55,163 nt of DNA from Hassallia byssoidea VB512170 (GCF_000817785.2 NZ_JTCM02000040.1:1-55163), one strand, 5' to 3'. Counted from the first letter of the stretch, positions 24,729 through 34,844 are shown. Notes: generated by a model from the sequence alone, not told the origin. Numbers and translations are program-made.

Positions 24729-26840
24729 ATGGATTCCCGGATTCGTTTTTTAATGTGCGCCCCTGACCACTATGATGTGGACTATGTGATTAACCCCTGG
24801 ATGGAAGGCAACATTCACAAGTCATCGCGCGATCGCGCTGTGGAACAGTGGCAAAAACTTCACCTTCTCCTGAAAGAACACGCTATTGTAGACTTAGTTG
24901 CACCTCACAAAGGTGTACCGGATATGGTATTTACCGCCAACGCCGGCTTAGTGTTGGGTAAGAACGTTGTTCTCAGTCGCTTTTTACACAAAGAACGTCA
25001 GGGAGAAGAACCTTACTTTAAACAATGGTTTGAAGAAAACGGCTACACAGTCAACGAACTACCGAAAGATTTGCCCTTTGAAGGTGCGGGAGACGCACTT
25101 CTAGATCGAGAAGGACGCTGGTTATGGGCAGGATACGGTTTTCGTTCAGAATTAGATTCTCACCCATATTTAGCGAAGTGGCTGGATATCGAGGTAGTCT
25201 CTTTACGTTTGATAGATGAGCGCTTTTATCACCTTGATACTTGCTTCTGTCCCCTTGCGAATGGCTATTTGCTGTACTATCCAGGTGCTTTTGATTCTTA
25301 CTCCAACCGCATGATTGAAATGCGCGTTGCCCCAGAAAAGCGGATTGCAATTGAAGAAGCGGACGCGGTAAACTTTGCCTGCAATACGGTGAATGTAGAC
25401 CATATCGTGATTATGAACAAGGCTTCGTCAGCTTTAAAAGCAAGCCTTAACGATGCGGGTTTCCAAGTGATGGAAACACCGTTAACAGAATTTCTCAAAG
25501 CAGGTGGTGCGGCAAAATGTCTCACACTGCGGGTAACGGAACCAGTACGCGCAGAAGTTCACGCGAATGTTTCGGTAGAAAGTCGGATTATTCGCCTTGA
25601 AGGACACTTGCTCGATTCTGGCTTGATTAACCGCGCTTTGGATATGATTATCGATAGCGGCGGTAGTTTCCAAGTGCTAAATTTCAACTTGGGAGAACAG
25701 CGACAAAGTACTTCAGCGGCTGAGGTGAAGGTATCAGCACCTTCCCATGAAGTGATGGAGCAAATTATATCTCACTTAATTGATTTGGGTGCGGTAGATT
25801 TGCCTCAAGATGAGCGCGATGCCAAACTTGAGCCTGTGTTGCAACCAGGAGTTGCACCAGATGATTTTTATGTAAGTACGATTTATCCTACCGAAGTACG
25901 GATTAACGGTCAATGGGTCAAGGTGCTTTCGCAGCGGATGGATGGTGCGATCGCTCTTATCGAAACTCCTAATGGTTGGCAGGCGCGGTGTAAACTTTTA
26001 CGCGATTTAGAAATAGGCGAACACGTAGTAGTCGATGTGCAAGGTATCCGCACCATTCGCAAACCAGAATCGCGAGAACAACGCAATGCTCAAGAATTCA
26101 GCTTTATGTCGGCGGGTGTTTCCAGCGAACGCCGCGTAGAATTAGTTGTGGAGCAGGTGGCGTGGGAGTTACGTAAAATTCGCGATGCGGGCGGTAAAGT
26201 AGTTGTCACGGCGGGTCCTGTGGTGATTCACACCGGCGGGGGCGAACATTTGGCGCGACTGATTCGAGAAGGATATGTACAAGCTCTGTTGGGTGGAAAT
26301 GCGATCGCTGTCCACGATATGGAGCAAAATATGATGGGGACTTCTCTCGGTGTGGATATGAAGCGGGGTGTCGCTGTGCGCGGCGGACATCGCCACCATT
26401 TGAAGGTAATTAATACTGTCCGCCGTCATGGTAGCATTGCTGCGGCTGTGTCAGCTGGAGAGTTTAAGGGTGGTGTAATGTATGAGTGCGTCCGCGCTGG
26501 TGTACCTTTCAGCCTCGCGGGTTCGATTCGCGATGATGGTCCTTTACCGGATACGCAGATGAATTTGATTCAGGCTCAGGAGGAATATGCGAAACTGCTT
26601 AAAGGTGCGGATATGATTTTGATGTTATCATCAATGCTGCACTCTATTGGCGTGGGGAATATGACTCCGGCTGGGGTGAAGATGGTTTGTGTGGATATTA
26701 ATCCAGCGGTGGTGACGAAGTTAAGTGACAGAGGTTCGATTGAATCGGTTGGTGTGGTGACGGATGTCGGGTTGTTTTTGAGTTTGTTGGTGCAGCAGTT
26801 GGATAAGTTGACTAGTCCTTATCGAGCGGTGGTAGGATAA
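24729..26840 (+). CDS. agrE: Bifunctional arginine dihydrolase/ornithine cyclodeaminase AgrE (ArgZ)
   Basis: Converts arginine to ornithine, CO2 and ammonia with the N-terminal guanidine-group-modifying domain, and ornithine to proline with the C-terminal ornithine-cyclodeaminase-like domain. It thereby releases nitrogen from arginine and cyanophycin. ATG 24729 gives 703 residues, the length of Nostoc AgrE; the open frame extends four codons further to a GTG. With this start the catalytic residues fall at His168 and Cys264 (GGAAKCLTLR), as reported for the family, and Asn71 (FTANAG) is in place. The C-terminal part contains the NAD-binding VVTAGPVVIHTGGG region. Confidence 0.95.
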   Translation: MDSRIRFLMCAPDHYDVDYVINPWMEGNIHKSSRDRAVEQWQKLHLLLKEHAIVDLVAPHKGVPDMVFTANAGLVLGKNVVLSRFLHKERQGEEPYFKQWFEENGYTVNELPKDLPFEGAGDALLDREGRWLWAGYGFRSELDSHPYLAKWLDIEVVSLRLIDERFYHLDTCFCPLANGYLLYYPGAFDSYSNRMIEMRVAPEKRIAIEEADAVNFACNTVNVDHIVIMNKASSALKASLNDAGFQVMETPLTEFLKAGGAAKCLTLRVTEPVRAEVHANVSVESRIIRLEGHLLDSGLINRALDMIIDSGGSFQVLNFNLGEQRQSTSAAEVKVSAPSHEVMEQIISHLIDLGAVDLPQDERDAKLEPVLQPGVAPDDFYVSTIYPTEVRINGQWVKVLSQRMDGAIALIETPNGWQARCKLLRDLEIGEHVVVDVQGIRTIRKPESREQRNAQEFSFMSAGVSSERRVELVVEQVAWELRKIRDAGGKVVVTAGPVVIHTGGGEHLARLIREGYVQALLGGNAIAVHDMEQNMMGTSLGVDMKRGVAVRGGHRHHLKVINTVRRHGSIAAAVSAGEFKGGVMYECVRAGVPFSLAGSIRDDGPLPDTQMNLIQAQEEYAKLLKGADMILMLSSMLHSIGVGNMTPAGVKMVCVDINPAVVTKLSDRGSIESVGVVTDVGLFLSLLVQQLDKLTSPYRAVVG

Positions 26841-26881
26841 GCAAATCGCACTCGTAGCAAAGGCGCAAAGGTAAGAAGGGG

Positions 26882-27382
26882 ATGGAAGGGGTAGCTTTTA
26901 AGAGAGGGTTACAGGTTGGTTGGGTCAGTTTTATTGCTGACTTTCTGCTGGTGGGGATGGTTGTCGGACCGCTGGCGGCTCCTTTTCTTGCTGCGTCTGG
27001 GTTGCCAATGTTAGGTTTGATTGCGGACATCATTTATTTCATGGGAAATCATGTATGTCCGCAACCTAATATGGGGTTAGATTTGGCACCGCCGTTTATT
27101 ATGGCTGTGTGTATGCGCTGTTACGGTACGGTAACGGGTTTGCTGTTTACTCGGTTGCTGTATGGGGTGAGTGGTGGTAAGGGTTTTTACTGGTTGAGTC
27201 AGTATGGCTGGAGTGGTGCGGCGATCGCTATTGTGTTTATGATGGCTTATCCGTGGGAATTAGCAGCGCAGGTTTTAGGTTGGTGGAGTTTTCATAATTA
27301 TCTGGTTACACCGTTTGGGTTAATTACCGGTTTGGCGTGGGGATTGTTTACTATGCCAATATTGCACCATCCTAAGTCTTAG
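26882..27382 (+). CDS. DUF2085 membrane protein
   Basis: A 166-residue integral membrane protein with four or five hydrophobic segments. The DUF2085 signature is visible: NHVCPQPNMG around residue 56 and the MAVCMRCYG motif around residue 78, with the cysteines proposed to bind a metal. Function unknown. It follows agrE by 41 bases on the same strand, so co-transcription is plausible. Whether the link is functional is not known. Confidence 0.85.
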   Translation: MEGVAFKRGLQVGWVSFIADFLLVGMVVGPLAAPFLAASGLPMLGLIADIIYFMGNHVCPQPNMGLDLAPPFIMAVCMRCYGTVTGLLFTRLLYGVSGGKGFYWLSQYGWSGAAIAIVFMMAYPWELAAQVLGWWSFHNYLVTPFGLITGLAWGLFTMPILHHPKS

Positions 27383-27413
27383 GAGTCAAAAGTCAAAAGG
27401 GCTTTATATCTTG

Positions 27414-27507
27414 TTACCAATTACCAATTCCCCATTCCCCATTCCCCATTCCCCATTCCCCATTCCCCATTCCCCATTCCCCATTCCCCATTCCCCATTC
27501 CCCATTC
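27414..27507. repeat. CCCCATT tandem repeat
   Basis: About eleven copies of the heptamer CCCCATT, preceded by ACCAATT variants. It lies between the converging DUF2085 and flippase genes. Confidence 0.85.
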
Positions 27508-27508
27508 C

Positions 27509-28858
27509 CTAAAGAATCGCTTGAATGGGTAGTCCAAATCCTAAATAATTACGAATCAAGAGAAATAAAACAAGTACTGCGATAAAAAAGGCAGTAGCTT
27601 GAATATCCTGAGTGAAGCTGGAAAATTTTTCTCTTGCTAACCCATACAAATTAACTAAGTATAAAGGCATATCGCTGAGTGCAATGACGATAATTGCTCC
27701 GACGATGCCAAAATGAAAAAATGCGAAAGGTAGCCCCAGAAGAATCATCGCAAAACCAGCTAGATTACTTTGGGCTGAGTAAAAAGGCTTGCCAATTGCC
27801 AACAAAGCAGGGCTGATAGTATGAAATAACATTGAAAACCAAACACCGCAGCACAAAATCGGCATCATCCAAGTTGCTTCGCTATATCTTTTGTCATAAA
27901 GTGTGGCAATAACTAAATCACCAACAGTGACTAAAGCAGCTAAGAAAACTGCAAATCCACCAAGTAGCAATCGACGTTGCCGGAGAATTTTGTCTCGCAA
28001 ACTTGAACGCGGTAAGTCAACATGGTTAGAAATTGTGGGAAAAATAACTCTATAACTAAGATGTTTGATAATTTCTTTGGGTACACATGCCAAAGTATAA
28101 GCAATTGTATATACCCCTAATATTTTAAAAGATAGTAGCTTACCAAGAATCAGGCGATCGGCTTGATCGTTTAAAAACGTTACCGCTGAAGCCATAAACA
28201 TCCATCTACCGAAAGACAGAAGCTCTTTAAATGCATCTGCTTCCCAAGCAAAGCGGTTGGAATATCCTCGTATTAACCAAAAGCTTCCGACTGTTCTATA
28301 TAATGCCCCAGCTAGTACTCCTAAAGCTAGAGCTAAGATGTTTCGAGTTAACCAAGTCCAAATAATAAATGTAGCCAGAGTTAAGATTTGTACGAGCAAA
28401 TCAAACCGAGTTAACTTTCCTAAATCTATGCGACGCTGAAGAGTATGTAAACTAGTGGAAGCGAAGCCGTCAATGACTGAGGAAAATGCCATAATCGGAA
28501 TTAACCAAATCAGGCGATCGTCATTATAGAACTTTGCAATTGGAAACGTAACCAACAAGCAAAATAACCAAATTACGATGCCACGAATTGCTTGTAGTGT
28601 CCAAGCTGTATTCAGAAAAGTCGATTCATCACCTTTTTTATTGTTGACAATACTTTGACCAATTCCTAAGTCTGAAAATAGTTCAATCCCCGCTCTTAAT
28701 GTATTTACTAAAGCCATCAAACCAAAATACTCTGGTATCAACAGCCGAGTCAAAATCAGGTTTCCGCCAAACCGCAATATCTGACTAGTTCCGTAACCAG
28801 CAATTGTCCAAACTGCACCACGGATAGCACGCTTTTTTACAGATGTCATACATTCCAA
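27509..28858 (-). CDS. Polysaccharide flippase (Wzx-like, MOP superfamily)
   Basis: A 449-residue polytopic membrane protein with about 12 hydrophobic helices. The N-terminal KRAIRGAVWTIAGYGTSQILRFGGNLILTRLL and PEYFGLMALVNTL are typical of the oligosaccharide flippase family (RfbX/Wzx/MurJ-like). It exports lipid-linked glycan units across the cytoplasmic membrane. It diverges from an acyltransferase, epimerase and glycosyltransferase, and together they form an exopolysaccharide cluster. Family-level call only; the glycan is unknown. Confidence 0.88.
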   Translation of the reverse strand: MECMTSVKKRAIRGAVWTIAGYGTSQILRFGGNLILTRLLIPEYFGLMALVNTLRAGIELFSDLGIGQSIVNNKKGDESTFLNTAWTLQAIRGIVIWLFCLLVTFPIAKFYNDDRLIWLIPIMAFSSVIDGFASTSLHTLQRRIDLGKLTRFDLLVQILTLATFIIWTWLTRNILALALGVLAGALYRTVGSFWLIRGYSNRFAWEADAFKELLSFGRWMFMASAVTFLNDQADRLILGKLLSFKILGVYTIAYTLACVPKEIIKHLSYRVIFPTISNHVDLPRSSLRDKILRQRRLLLGGFAVFLAALVTVGDLVIATLYDKRYSEATWMMPILCCGVWFSMLFHTISPALLAIGKPFYSAQSNLAGFAMILLGLPFAFFHFGIVGAIIVIALSDMPLYLVNLYGLAREKFSSFTQDIQATAFFIAVLVLFLLIRNYLGFGLPIQAIL

Positions 28859-29577
28859 AGGAAAATTGGGTAAGCAAATGGATCATCAACGAGCTAGTTT
28901 TTTCAGGACATAATATCTCCACAGTCATTAAATTTAGCGGTAAAGAGTTGCGTACAATACATTCAGAGCGCTCTTATTCACCATGAAAGGAGAATTGCTA
29001 TAATTTGGCAAGTTGCTATGAAGCTGAGTTGCTTTTAAGTATAGAAAAGAAGAGTTTTTTATTTTAAATGAATTCAGATTTACACCAGCTAGGAAGTAGA
29101 TGGACATAAATAAAGAAAAGTTTGTAGTCAGGGCTTGAGAGTAAATCTTTGAGATGAGGGCTGAAGCCCTCACTACGAAACATAAGAGTATTTTTACTTT
29201 ATCTTTAAACATTCAACACAATATCATAATATTTGCTGAAAGTAAAATCACTTTCGGTATGTAAATTTCTGATGTAGATATCGGCTTTTTTTAAATTTTT
29301 GATAAAGATTAATATGTGATTGACGATAAAATCACGAAGAAAAGTAGCAAAATTAAGACATCTAGCCGTCTGATTTATGAATTGGTGAGGCAGTAGCTTT
29401 AGTCAAGTAGAAGTGCTTAAATCTTAAATGAGTATCTTTTTAATTAAACCCAAACCAATTTTTGAGTAGGGGGATATACTTTTTCGTCGATAAGTCTGAT
29501 TGAGCAAATAACTGCTTGCGTATTATTGGCATTACAAACCAGGGTAATTGCGTTCATAACATTCTGCATCTACACCG
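28859..29577. other. 719-bp gene-free stretch, AT-rich with a dispersed repeat
   Basis: Divergent intergenic region between flippase and acyltransferase genes. It contains at 29122-29180 a dispersed element, GTAGTCAGGGCTTGAG ... GAGGGCTGAAGCCCTCACTAC. A closely related copy forms the 5' end of the PBP1C gene at 47054-47115. A 92-codon minus-strand frame covers the element and is not believed to be a gene. The remainder is AT-rich and probably holds the two promoters; I see no RNA gene. Confidence 0.6.
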
Positions 29578-30699
29578 ATGACCTCAAAAATCTCATCGAC
29601 AACTTCAGTTGCTAAACCTAAAGTCCATTTTTATTTCATTGATGCGCTACGGGGAATTGCTGCATTATGGGTGGTCTTTTATCATACCGATCCAGATGTG
29701 CGTCTTTTTGAATTAAGCAAGTTATTGCCTAATTGGTTTACAGTTGTAGCGTTCAAATGGGGTAGTCTTGGTGTCAGCATATTCTTTGTCCTCAGTGGCT
29801 TTGTAATTGCATATTCGCTACGTGAGGCAAAAATTGACTTTGGCTATTTTAAACGTTTTAGTCTGCGACGTTTAACTAGGTTAAGTCCACCTTATTATGT
29901 AGCAATTATCGTCGCTTTAGGCTTTGCGTTTATTTCCTCTTATGTCAAGCATGTAGCCTTTGCGCCGATGGGTGAATCTTTATCTTTTGAGAGGTTGCTG
30001 ACACATTTATTTTATTTGCAAGGCATTTTTGGACACAAAAATATTGATGATGTTTACTGGACTTTGTGTTTAGAAGTGCAGTTTTATTTAATTTTCTGTG
30101 CGTTGTTGGCGATCGCTCAATGGCTAGATTTTTCCTGTAATTGGCGTTACGCTAAAGCAGGCGTGTTTGTTCTTGCTGCTACTGTCGCTGCTCTTTTTCC
30201 TCTAGGTGTATTTCCCGATAATGGCAGACCTGTAATATTTTTACCTTTGTGGTACGCTTTTCTTTTAGGTGTCTTTGCTTATTGGTCATGGCGCGATAAG
30301 CTAAAGCCAATCTTTTTTTACTTGTATGCGGGTTTAGTGCTAACCGGAGGAATCGTCAACTCATTAAATTTTGCGATCGCTTCTGCAATTACTGCCATCC
30401 TTATACTAGAAGCCGGTCGAGCAAATCGCATGGAATGGCTAAATTGGCGCTGGCTCCAATTCCTCGGTAAAATTTCTTACAGCCTTTATCTCACCCATGT
30501 TTATCTCTTGGGAATTGTCTTTTTCCTAGGATATAAAATACTTGGTCGTCATCTCTGGAGCGAAATTCTCTGCTTAGTACTGGGAATCGCCATCTGTATT
30601 GGCTTTGCCGCAATTATGTGGCAATTAGTAGAGAAACCGTCGATTAAATTAAGTCAAAAGGTCAAGCTTGTAAAAAACACGGAGGCAATTCGTGTATGA
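29578..30699 (+). CDS. Acyltransferase family 3 (OafA/YrhL-type) membrane protein
   Basis: A 373-residue integral membrane O-acyltransferase. The first helix carries the signature IDALRGIAALWVVFYHT with the conserved Arg and His. The second block FFVLSGFVIAYSL and the cytoplasmic RRLTRLSPPYYVAI are typical, and about ten helices follow. It transfers acetyl or similar groups to extracellular or lipid-linked sugars. The next gene overlaps its stop by four bases (ATGA at 30696), so both are translated together. Confidence 0.9.
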   Translation: MTSKISSTTSVAKPKVHFYFIDALRGIAALWVVFYHTDPDVRLFELSKLLPNWFTVVAFKWGSLGVSIFFVLSGFVIAYSLREAKIDFGYFKRFSLRRLTRLSPPYYVAIIVALGFAFISSYVKHVAFAPMGESLSFERLLTHLFYLQGIFGHKNIDDVYWTLCLEVQFYLIFCALLAIAQWLDFSCNWRYAKAGVFVLAATVAALFPLGVFPDNGRPVIFLPLWYAFLLGVFAYWSWRDKLKPIFFYLYAGLVLTGGIVNSLNFAIASAITAILILEAGRANRMEWLNWRWLQFLGKISYSLYLTHVYLLGIVFFLGYKILGRHLWSEILCLVLGIAICIGFAAIMWQLVEKPSIKLSQKVKLVKNTEAIRV

Positions 30700-31700
30700 A
30701 GTTACTAGTAACTGGTGCATCCGGATTTTTAGGTCAGTATGTGGTAGTTGAAGCGCTGCGACAGGGATTTGAGGTACGGGCAGTAGTTAGACCAGGCAGT
30801 GATGAAAAACGCCTGTCTTGGTACAATCATCCACAGGTGGAGTTAGCCCAGATTGACTTACGGCAATCAAACATTATCGATGCGTTGGATAATGTAAGTG
30901 CGGTAATTCACCTCGCAGCAACCAAACAAGGCAACTTTGAGACACAGTATAACAGTACTGTTGTCGGAACAGAGAACTTGCTCAAGGCGATGATGTCAGC
31001 GCAAGTGCAGCGATTAGTAGCGATTAGCAGCTTTTCTGTATTTGATTATTTGTACATTGCCTCAGGTGAAATCATCAGTGAAGATTCACCAATTGAGCGC
31101 GAACCAAAGCAGCGGGATGTATACGCGCAAACCAAATTAATTCAAGAAAATCTCGTCCGTGATTTTTCAGAGAAACATAATATAAATGTAACAATTATTC
31201 GACCGGGTGTAGTGTACGGGCGAGATAATTTGTGGAATGCTAGTCTTGGTGTGAAAGTGAGCCAACAGCTGTGGATTCAAATCGGAAAAAATGCCCAAAT
31301 TCCCTTGACTTATGTAGAAAATTGTGCAGAAGCGATTGTAACGGCGGTAAATAGTCAAGAGGCAATTGGTAAAACATTAAATATCGTTGATGACGATTTG
31401 CCGACTCAAAGTATTTACTTTGAAAAATTGATCGAGTTGCAAAAGCGATCGCCCTTCACAATTAAGATCGATTGGACAATGATGCGTTGGCTAGCGCGTA
31501 CAAGTTGGTTATTTAACAAGTTACTAGCAGACAAAGTGAAGCTACCCGGTATTCTTATTCCCGCAAGATTACATGCTCGATTTAAACCGCTACGCTACAG
31601 CAACACTCGCGCTCAACAAGTGTTGAACTGGAAACCAAAATATTCCCTCGATGCAGCCCTAGAACGCAGTAGCAGTGATATTGAATTGTTGAATATGTAG
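30696..31700 (+). CDS. NAD-dependent epimerase/dehydratase
   Basis: A 334-residue extended SDR enzyme with nucleotide-binding GASGFLGQYV at the N-terminus, a YAQTK (YxxxK) catalytic motif at residues ~142-146, and IRPGVVYGRDN as the substrate-side loop. It is probably a nucleotide-sugar epimerase, reductase or dehydratase of the exopolysaccharide cluster. It overlaps the acyltransferase gene. The stop TAG begins AGACGCTTGG repeats. Confidence 0.87.
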   Translation: MKLLVTGASGFLGQYVVVEALRQGFEVRAVVRPGSDEKRLSWYNHPQVELAQIDLRQSNIIDALDNVSAVIHLAATKQGNFETQYNSTVVGTENLLKAMMSAQVQRLVAISSFSVFDYLYIASGEIISEDSPIEREPKQRDVYAQTKLIQENLVRDFSEKHNINVTIIRPGVVYGRDNLWNASLGVKVSQQLWIQIGKNAQIPLTYVENCAEAIVTAVNSQEAIGKTLNIVDDDLPTQSIYFEKLIELQKRSPFTIKIDWTMMRWLARTSWLFNKLLADKVKLPGILIPARLHARFKPLRYSNTRAQQVLNWKPKYSLDAALERSSSDIELLNM

Positions 31701-31701
31701 A

Positions 31702-31815
31702 GACGCTTGGACGCTTGGACGCTTGGACGCTTAAAAAGAATTATTCCCCATTACCCATTACCCATTACCCATTACCCATTCCCCATTACCCATTCCCCAT
31801 TACCCATTCCCCATG
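31702..31815. repeat. GACGCTTGGA and TTACCCA tandem repeats
   Basis: Four copies of the decamer GACGCTTGGA (31702-31735), then about ten heptamers of the TTACCCA/TTCCCCA type (31745-31815), just before the glycosyltransferase start. Confidence 0.85.
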
Positions 31816-31827
31816 CCCATATAAATT

Positions 31828-33105
31828 ATGCGTATTGCCTATTTAACTGGAGAATATCCCAGAGCAACAGACACCTTTATTCAGCGTGAAGTAGCAGCCT
31901 TGCGGGATATGGGTGTAGAAGTACACACATTTTCCGTTCGTCGGACGGGGGATGAACACATGGTAGGACTAGAACAAAAGCGAGAACGCGATCGCACTTT
32001 CTACATCCTGCCCGTCAATATGATAAATTTGCTACTTACACATCTTAGTTTATTAGTAAATTTACCAAGCAGATATTTACGCGCAATTCAGTTAGCATGG
32101 TCTACACGGCAACCTGGATTGCGGGGAAGTTTGTATCAATTATTCTACTTTCTCGAAGCCGGCATTCTTGCCAAAGAAATCAATCAACGGCAGATTCCGC
32201 ATTTGCACAATCATTTTGCCGATTCTAGCTGTAGTGTAGCGATGCTGGCGGCTGAATTGGGGGATTTTACTTTTAGCTTAACTTTGCACGGTCCATACAT
32301 CTTTTTTGAGCCGTATCATTGGCGAATCGACGAAAAAATCAAGCGATCGCTATTTGTTTCTTGTATAAGTCACTACTGCCGCAGTCAAGGAATGATATTT
32401 GCACCTCCAGAAAAATGGAAGCAAATGCACATCATTCATTGTGGAATCGATCCAGCTTTATTCGATGTCGTTTCTCACAACGAATCAGGAAAAAACTTGC
32501 TGTATGTAGGAAGATTAGCCGTAGTGAAAGGGTTGCCGATATTACTCGAAAGCCTGAGTTTTTTAAAGCAAGTGCATCCAGAGATTTTGCTCACAGTCGT
32601 TGGTGACGGTTCAGATCGAGTACACTTGCAACAATTAGCTCACGAATTAGGGCTGAGTGCAAATGTAAAATTTGTTGGTTATCAGTCGCAAGCTGAAGTC
32701 CGCAGATATATGCAGCAAACTGATGTATTCGTTATGTCCAGCTTTGCCGAAGGTGTACCAGTAGTACTGATGGAAGCGATGGCAGCAGGTGTCCCCGTAG
32801 TAGCGACGCAAATTGCTGGAGTCAGCGAGTTAGTAGAAGATGGTGTTAGCGGCTACTTGGTTCCGCCAGGAGATGCCTTTTATTTAGCGTCAAGCCTCGA
32901 AAAATTGCTGAAAAATTATCAATTACGTGTAACATTTGGCATTGCGGGTCGAGCAAAGGTAGAGAAAGATTTTAATATTAACTATGAAGTAGCATGGCTG
33001 CATCGTGTCATGTCCGCTGCCCTGCAAGGAAAAGTAGAATCTATTCGGACGAATAACTCGGAAAAACAAGTTACAATCAGCGAAGAGCCGATTATCAACG
33101 TGTAG
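31828..33105 (+). CDS. Glycosyltransferase family 4 (GT-B)
   Basis: A 425-residue cytoplasmic/peripheral glycosyltransferase with N-terminal AYLTGEYPRATDTFIQREVAAL, the acceptor-domain start seen in colanic-acid-type GT4 enzymes. The donor-domain LLYVGRLAVVKGLPILLESL and SSFAEGVPVVLMEAMAAGVPVVAT contain the family E-x7-E motif. It uses a nucleotide sugar to extend the lipid-linked glycan. Clustered with epimerase, acyltransferase and flippase. Confidence 0.92.
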   Translation: MRIAYLTGEYPRATDTFIQREVAALRDMGVEVHTFSVRRTGDEHMVGLEQKRERDRTFYILPVNMINLLLTHLSLLVNLPSRYLRAIQLAWSTRQPGLRGSLYQLFYFLEAGILAKEINQRQIPHLHNHFADSSCSVAMLAAELGDFTFSLTLHGPYIFFEPYHWRIDEKIKRSLFVSCISHYCRSQGMIFAPPEKWKQMHIIHCGIDPALFDVVSHNESGKNLLYVGRLAVVKGLPILLESLSFLKQVHPEILLTVVGDGSDRVHLQQLAHELGLSANVKFVGYQSQAEVRRYMQQTDVFVMSSFAEGVPVVLMEAMAAGVPVVATQIAGVSELVEDGVSGYLVPPGDAFYLASSLEKLLKNYQLRVTFGIAGRAKVEKDFNINYEVAWLHRVMSAALQGKVESIRTNNSEKQVTISEEPIINV

Positions 33106-33309
33106 AGATAAATTTTGATAACTTCCTTTGGAGTTGAAGCTGGCTCACCTGGTATTTTCGCTATTAGTTTGACATAACAGGTAGTGAACAATCATTATTA
33201 ATTATTCGTCATTAATGACAAAGCACAAATTAACTAATAATGATTGCTGAAAGCTAATAGTAGAATAAGGTACAGACCTTCATCTGCGTTCGTAAGAGAG
33301 GAAGAGACA

Positions 33310-34152
33310 TTGGATGAACTGAGGACGGCGCTAGAGCTAGCAACCGAAGAAGAATTGCAGGATTTAACCGCAATTCTGTTTGGTCGGAAATTTAATCCCA
33401 TAGATTATGTTCACACACCAGAACCGATAGAAGTGCAAAGTAAAGACCACAAAGCTTGGCTAGATGCGCTCGAAGCACGTTTTCGCTTTTTGGCGGCAGA
33501 TGGTATGACGGTATTAAGGGGACGCACAAATCTGGTAACTTACCGAGAAGCTTTGATTCAAGTATGTAAGTATCTGAAAATTCGCTACTGTCATCAACTA
33601 GCAACGGTTGATTTAGAAGCGGAAGTGTTTTTGCATCTTTTAGGGCATGTGTGGAAAAAATTACCCGAAAAGGAAAAGCAAAAATTAACAGTGCAGGTGC
33701 AGCAGCAGCTTGCTAAATCTCAACCGAATCAACCGCTACCACTTTCATTACAGCGTGACCCTTTGGGCTTGCTTTTCAAAGGTGGTAGCGCGATCGCACT
33801 CACCTCGTTCGTACAACCACTGTTGCTCAAACAAATCGCCCGTCAATTTGCCATGCACTTTGCCACCTATCAAATAGCCCAACAAGCAGCGGTTGAAGGT
33901 GGGGTAATAGCAACAACGCAGTTTCAAAACTATGTAGCTTTGCAGATGGCACGACGGGGTATGGCTGTAAGTGCAGCTCGTTATACCGCAGTCAGAAGTG
34001 TATTTGCTATGTTAGGACCAGTCATGTGGGGTTGGTTTTTTGCAGATTTAGGATGGAGAGCGATCGCCACCAACTACGGTAGAATCATACCCACCATCTT
34101 TGCCTTAGCTCAAATTCGCCTCACCCGCACCGAATGTTGGGAACCCGCTTGA
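33310..34152 (+). CDS. YaaW-like (UPF0174) protein
   Basis: A protein of about 280 residues starting at TTG 33310, which follows GAGAGGAAGAG with good spacing. The open frame reaches up to 33244, but the upstream 22 codons look non-coding. LDELRTALELATEEELQDLTAILFGRKFNPIDY at the N-terminus is characteristic of the YaaW/UPF0174 family. Two hydrophobic stretches lie in the second half (around 190-215 and 245-270). Function unknown. It overlaps the following ligase-like frame by 19 bases. Confidence 0.75.
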   Translation: MDELRTALELATEEELQDLTAILFGRKFNPIDYVHTPEPIEVQSKDHKAWLDALEARFRFLAADGMTVLRGRTNLVTYREALIQVCKYLKIRYCHQLATVDLEAEVFLHLLGHVWKKLPEKEKQKLTVQVQQQLAKSQPNQPLPLSLQRDPLGLLFKGGSAIALTSFVQPLLLKQIARQFAMHFATYQIAQQAAVEGGVIATTQFQNYVALQMARRGMAVSAARYTAVRSVFAMLGPVMWGWFFADLGWRAIATNYGRIIPTIFALAQIRLTRTECWEPA

Positions 34153-34844
34153 AAACCGCTTTTCGCCATCCCAATCCTAATTTACAATTTCCTTGGAACT
34201 TGGCTCAAATCGGATTATTTATCTTTCCCTTGAGTCCGTTTTTAGGAGCTGTAACTCTAGGTTTGGCATCATTAAAAACTTGGTTGCGACAACACCGCAC
34301 AATTATTCAGAGTCCCCTTAATTGGGGATTTGCCCTCCTCGGTGTATTGTTAATCATTAGCTCTGCCTTTGCTGAGAATAAAACAGAAGCCTTCCTTGGC
34401 TTGTTTAATTTCTTACCGTTCTTTTTATTTTTCGCCGGCTTTAGCGCTTTAATTCAAACACCCACCCAATTGCGCCAACTAAGTTGGAATTTAGTCATAT
34501 CTTCCATACCTGTAGTCATAATTGGCTTTGGGCAATTGTTTTTCGGCTGGACTTCTAAATTAGAAATTTTGTGGATTGTTTTGGAAATAAACATCCTACC
34601 CCAAGGAGATCCACCAGGTCGCATGGCTTCAATTTTCATGCACGCTAACACCTTAGCTGCTTATCTGGTGATAGTTTTCATCCTGGGGTTAGGGTTGTGG
34701 TTAGAAAGCTATCAGCAGTTAAGAGGCAGGGGGCAGGGGGCAGGGGGCAGGGGGCAGGGGGCAGGGGGCAGGGGGCAGGGGGCAGGGGGCAGGGGGCAGG
34801 GGGCAGGGGGCAGGGGGAAAGAGGATTTGAAGACATTTGCATAA
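34134..34844 (+). pseudogene. Truncated O-antigen ligase/polymerase-like protein
   Basis: A 236-codon frame with five or six membrane helices matching the N-terminal half of Wzy_C/O-antigen ligase proteins (LLIISSAFAENKTEAFLGLFNFLPFFLFF, then PPGRMASIFMHANTLAAYL, where the conserved loop begins). After residue ~198 the frame enters the heptamer repeat, giving Gly/Arg/Gln-rich junk, and stops. The catalytic C-terminal half of the usual ~400-450 residues is absent, and no other frame downstream supplies it. Probably a disrupted gene. Confidence 0.7.
34724..34817. repeat. GGGGGCA heptamer array, about 13 copies
   Basis: Near-perfect GGGGGCA repeats on the plus strand. The regular runs of five G could form G-quadruplexes. 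It breaks the O-antigen-ligase-like gene. Confidence 0.9.

Noticed and set aside
28934-29212. 92-codon minus-strand frame
   Set aside because: It runs through a dispersed repeat, lacks a ribosome site, and has low-complexity composition.
34724-34817. Heptamer array considered as a phase-variation switch in the O-antigen ligase
   Set aside because: A seven-base unit could shift frame, but none of the three frames after the array continues with ligase sequence, so there is nothing to switch on.
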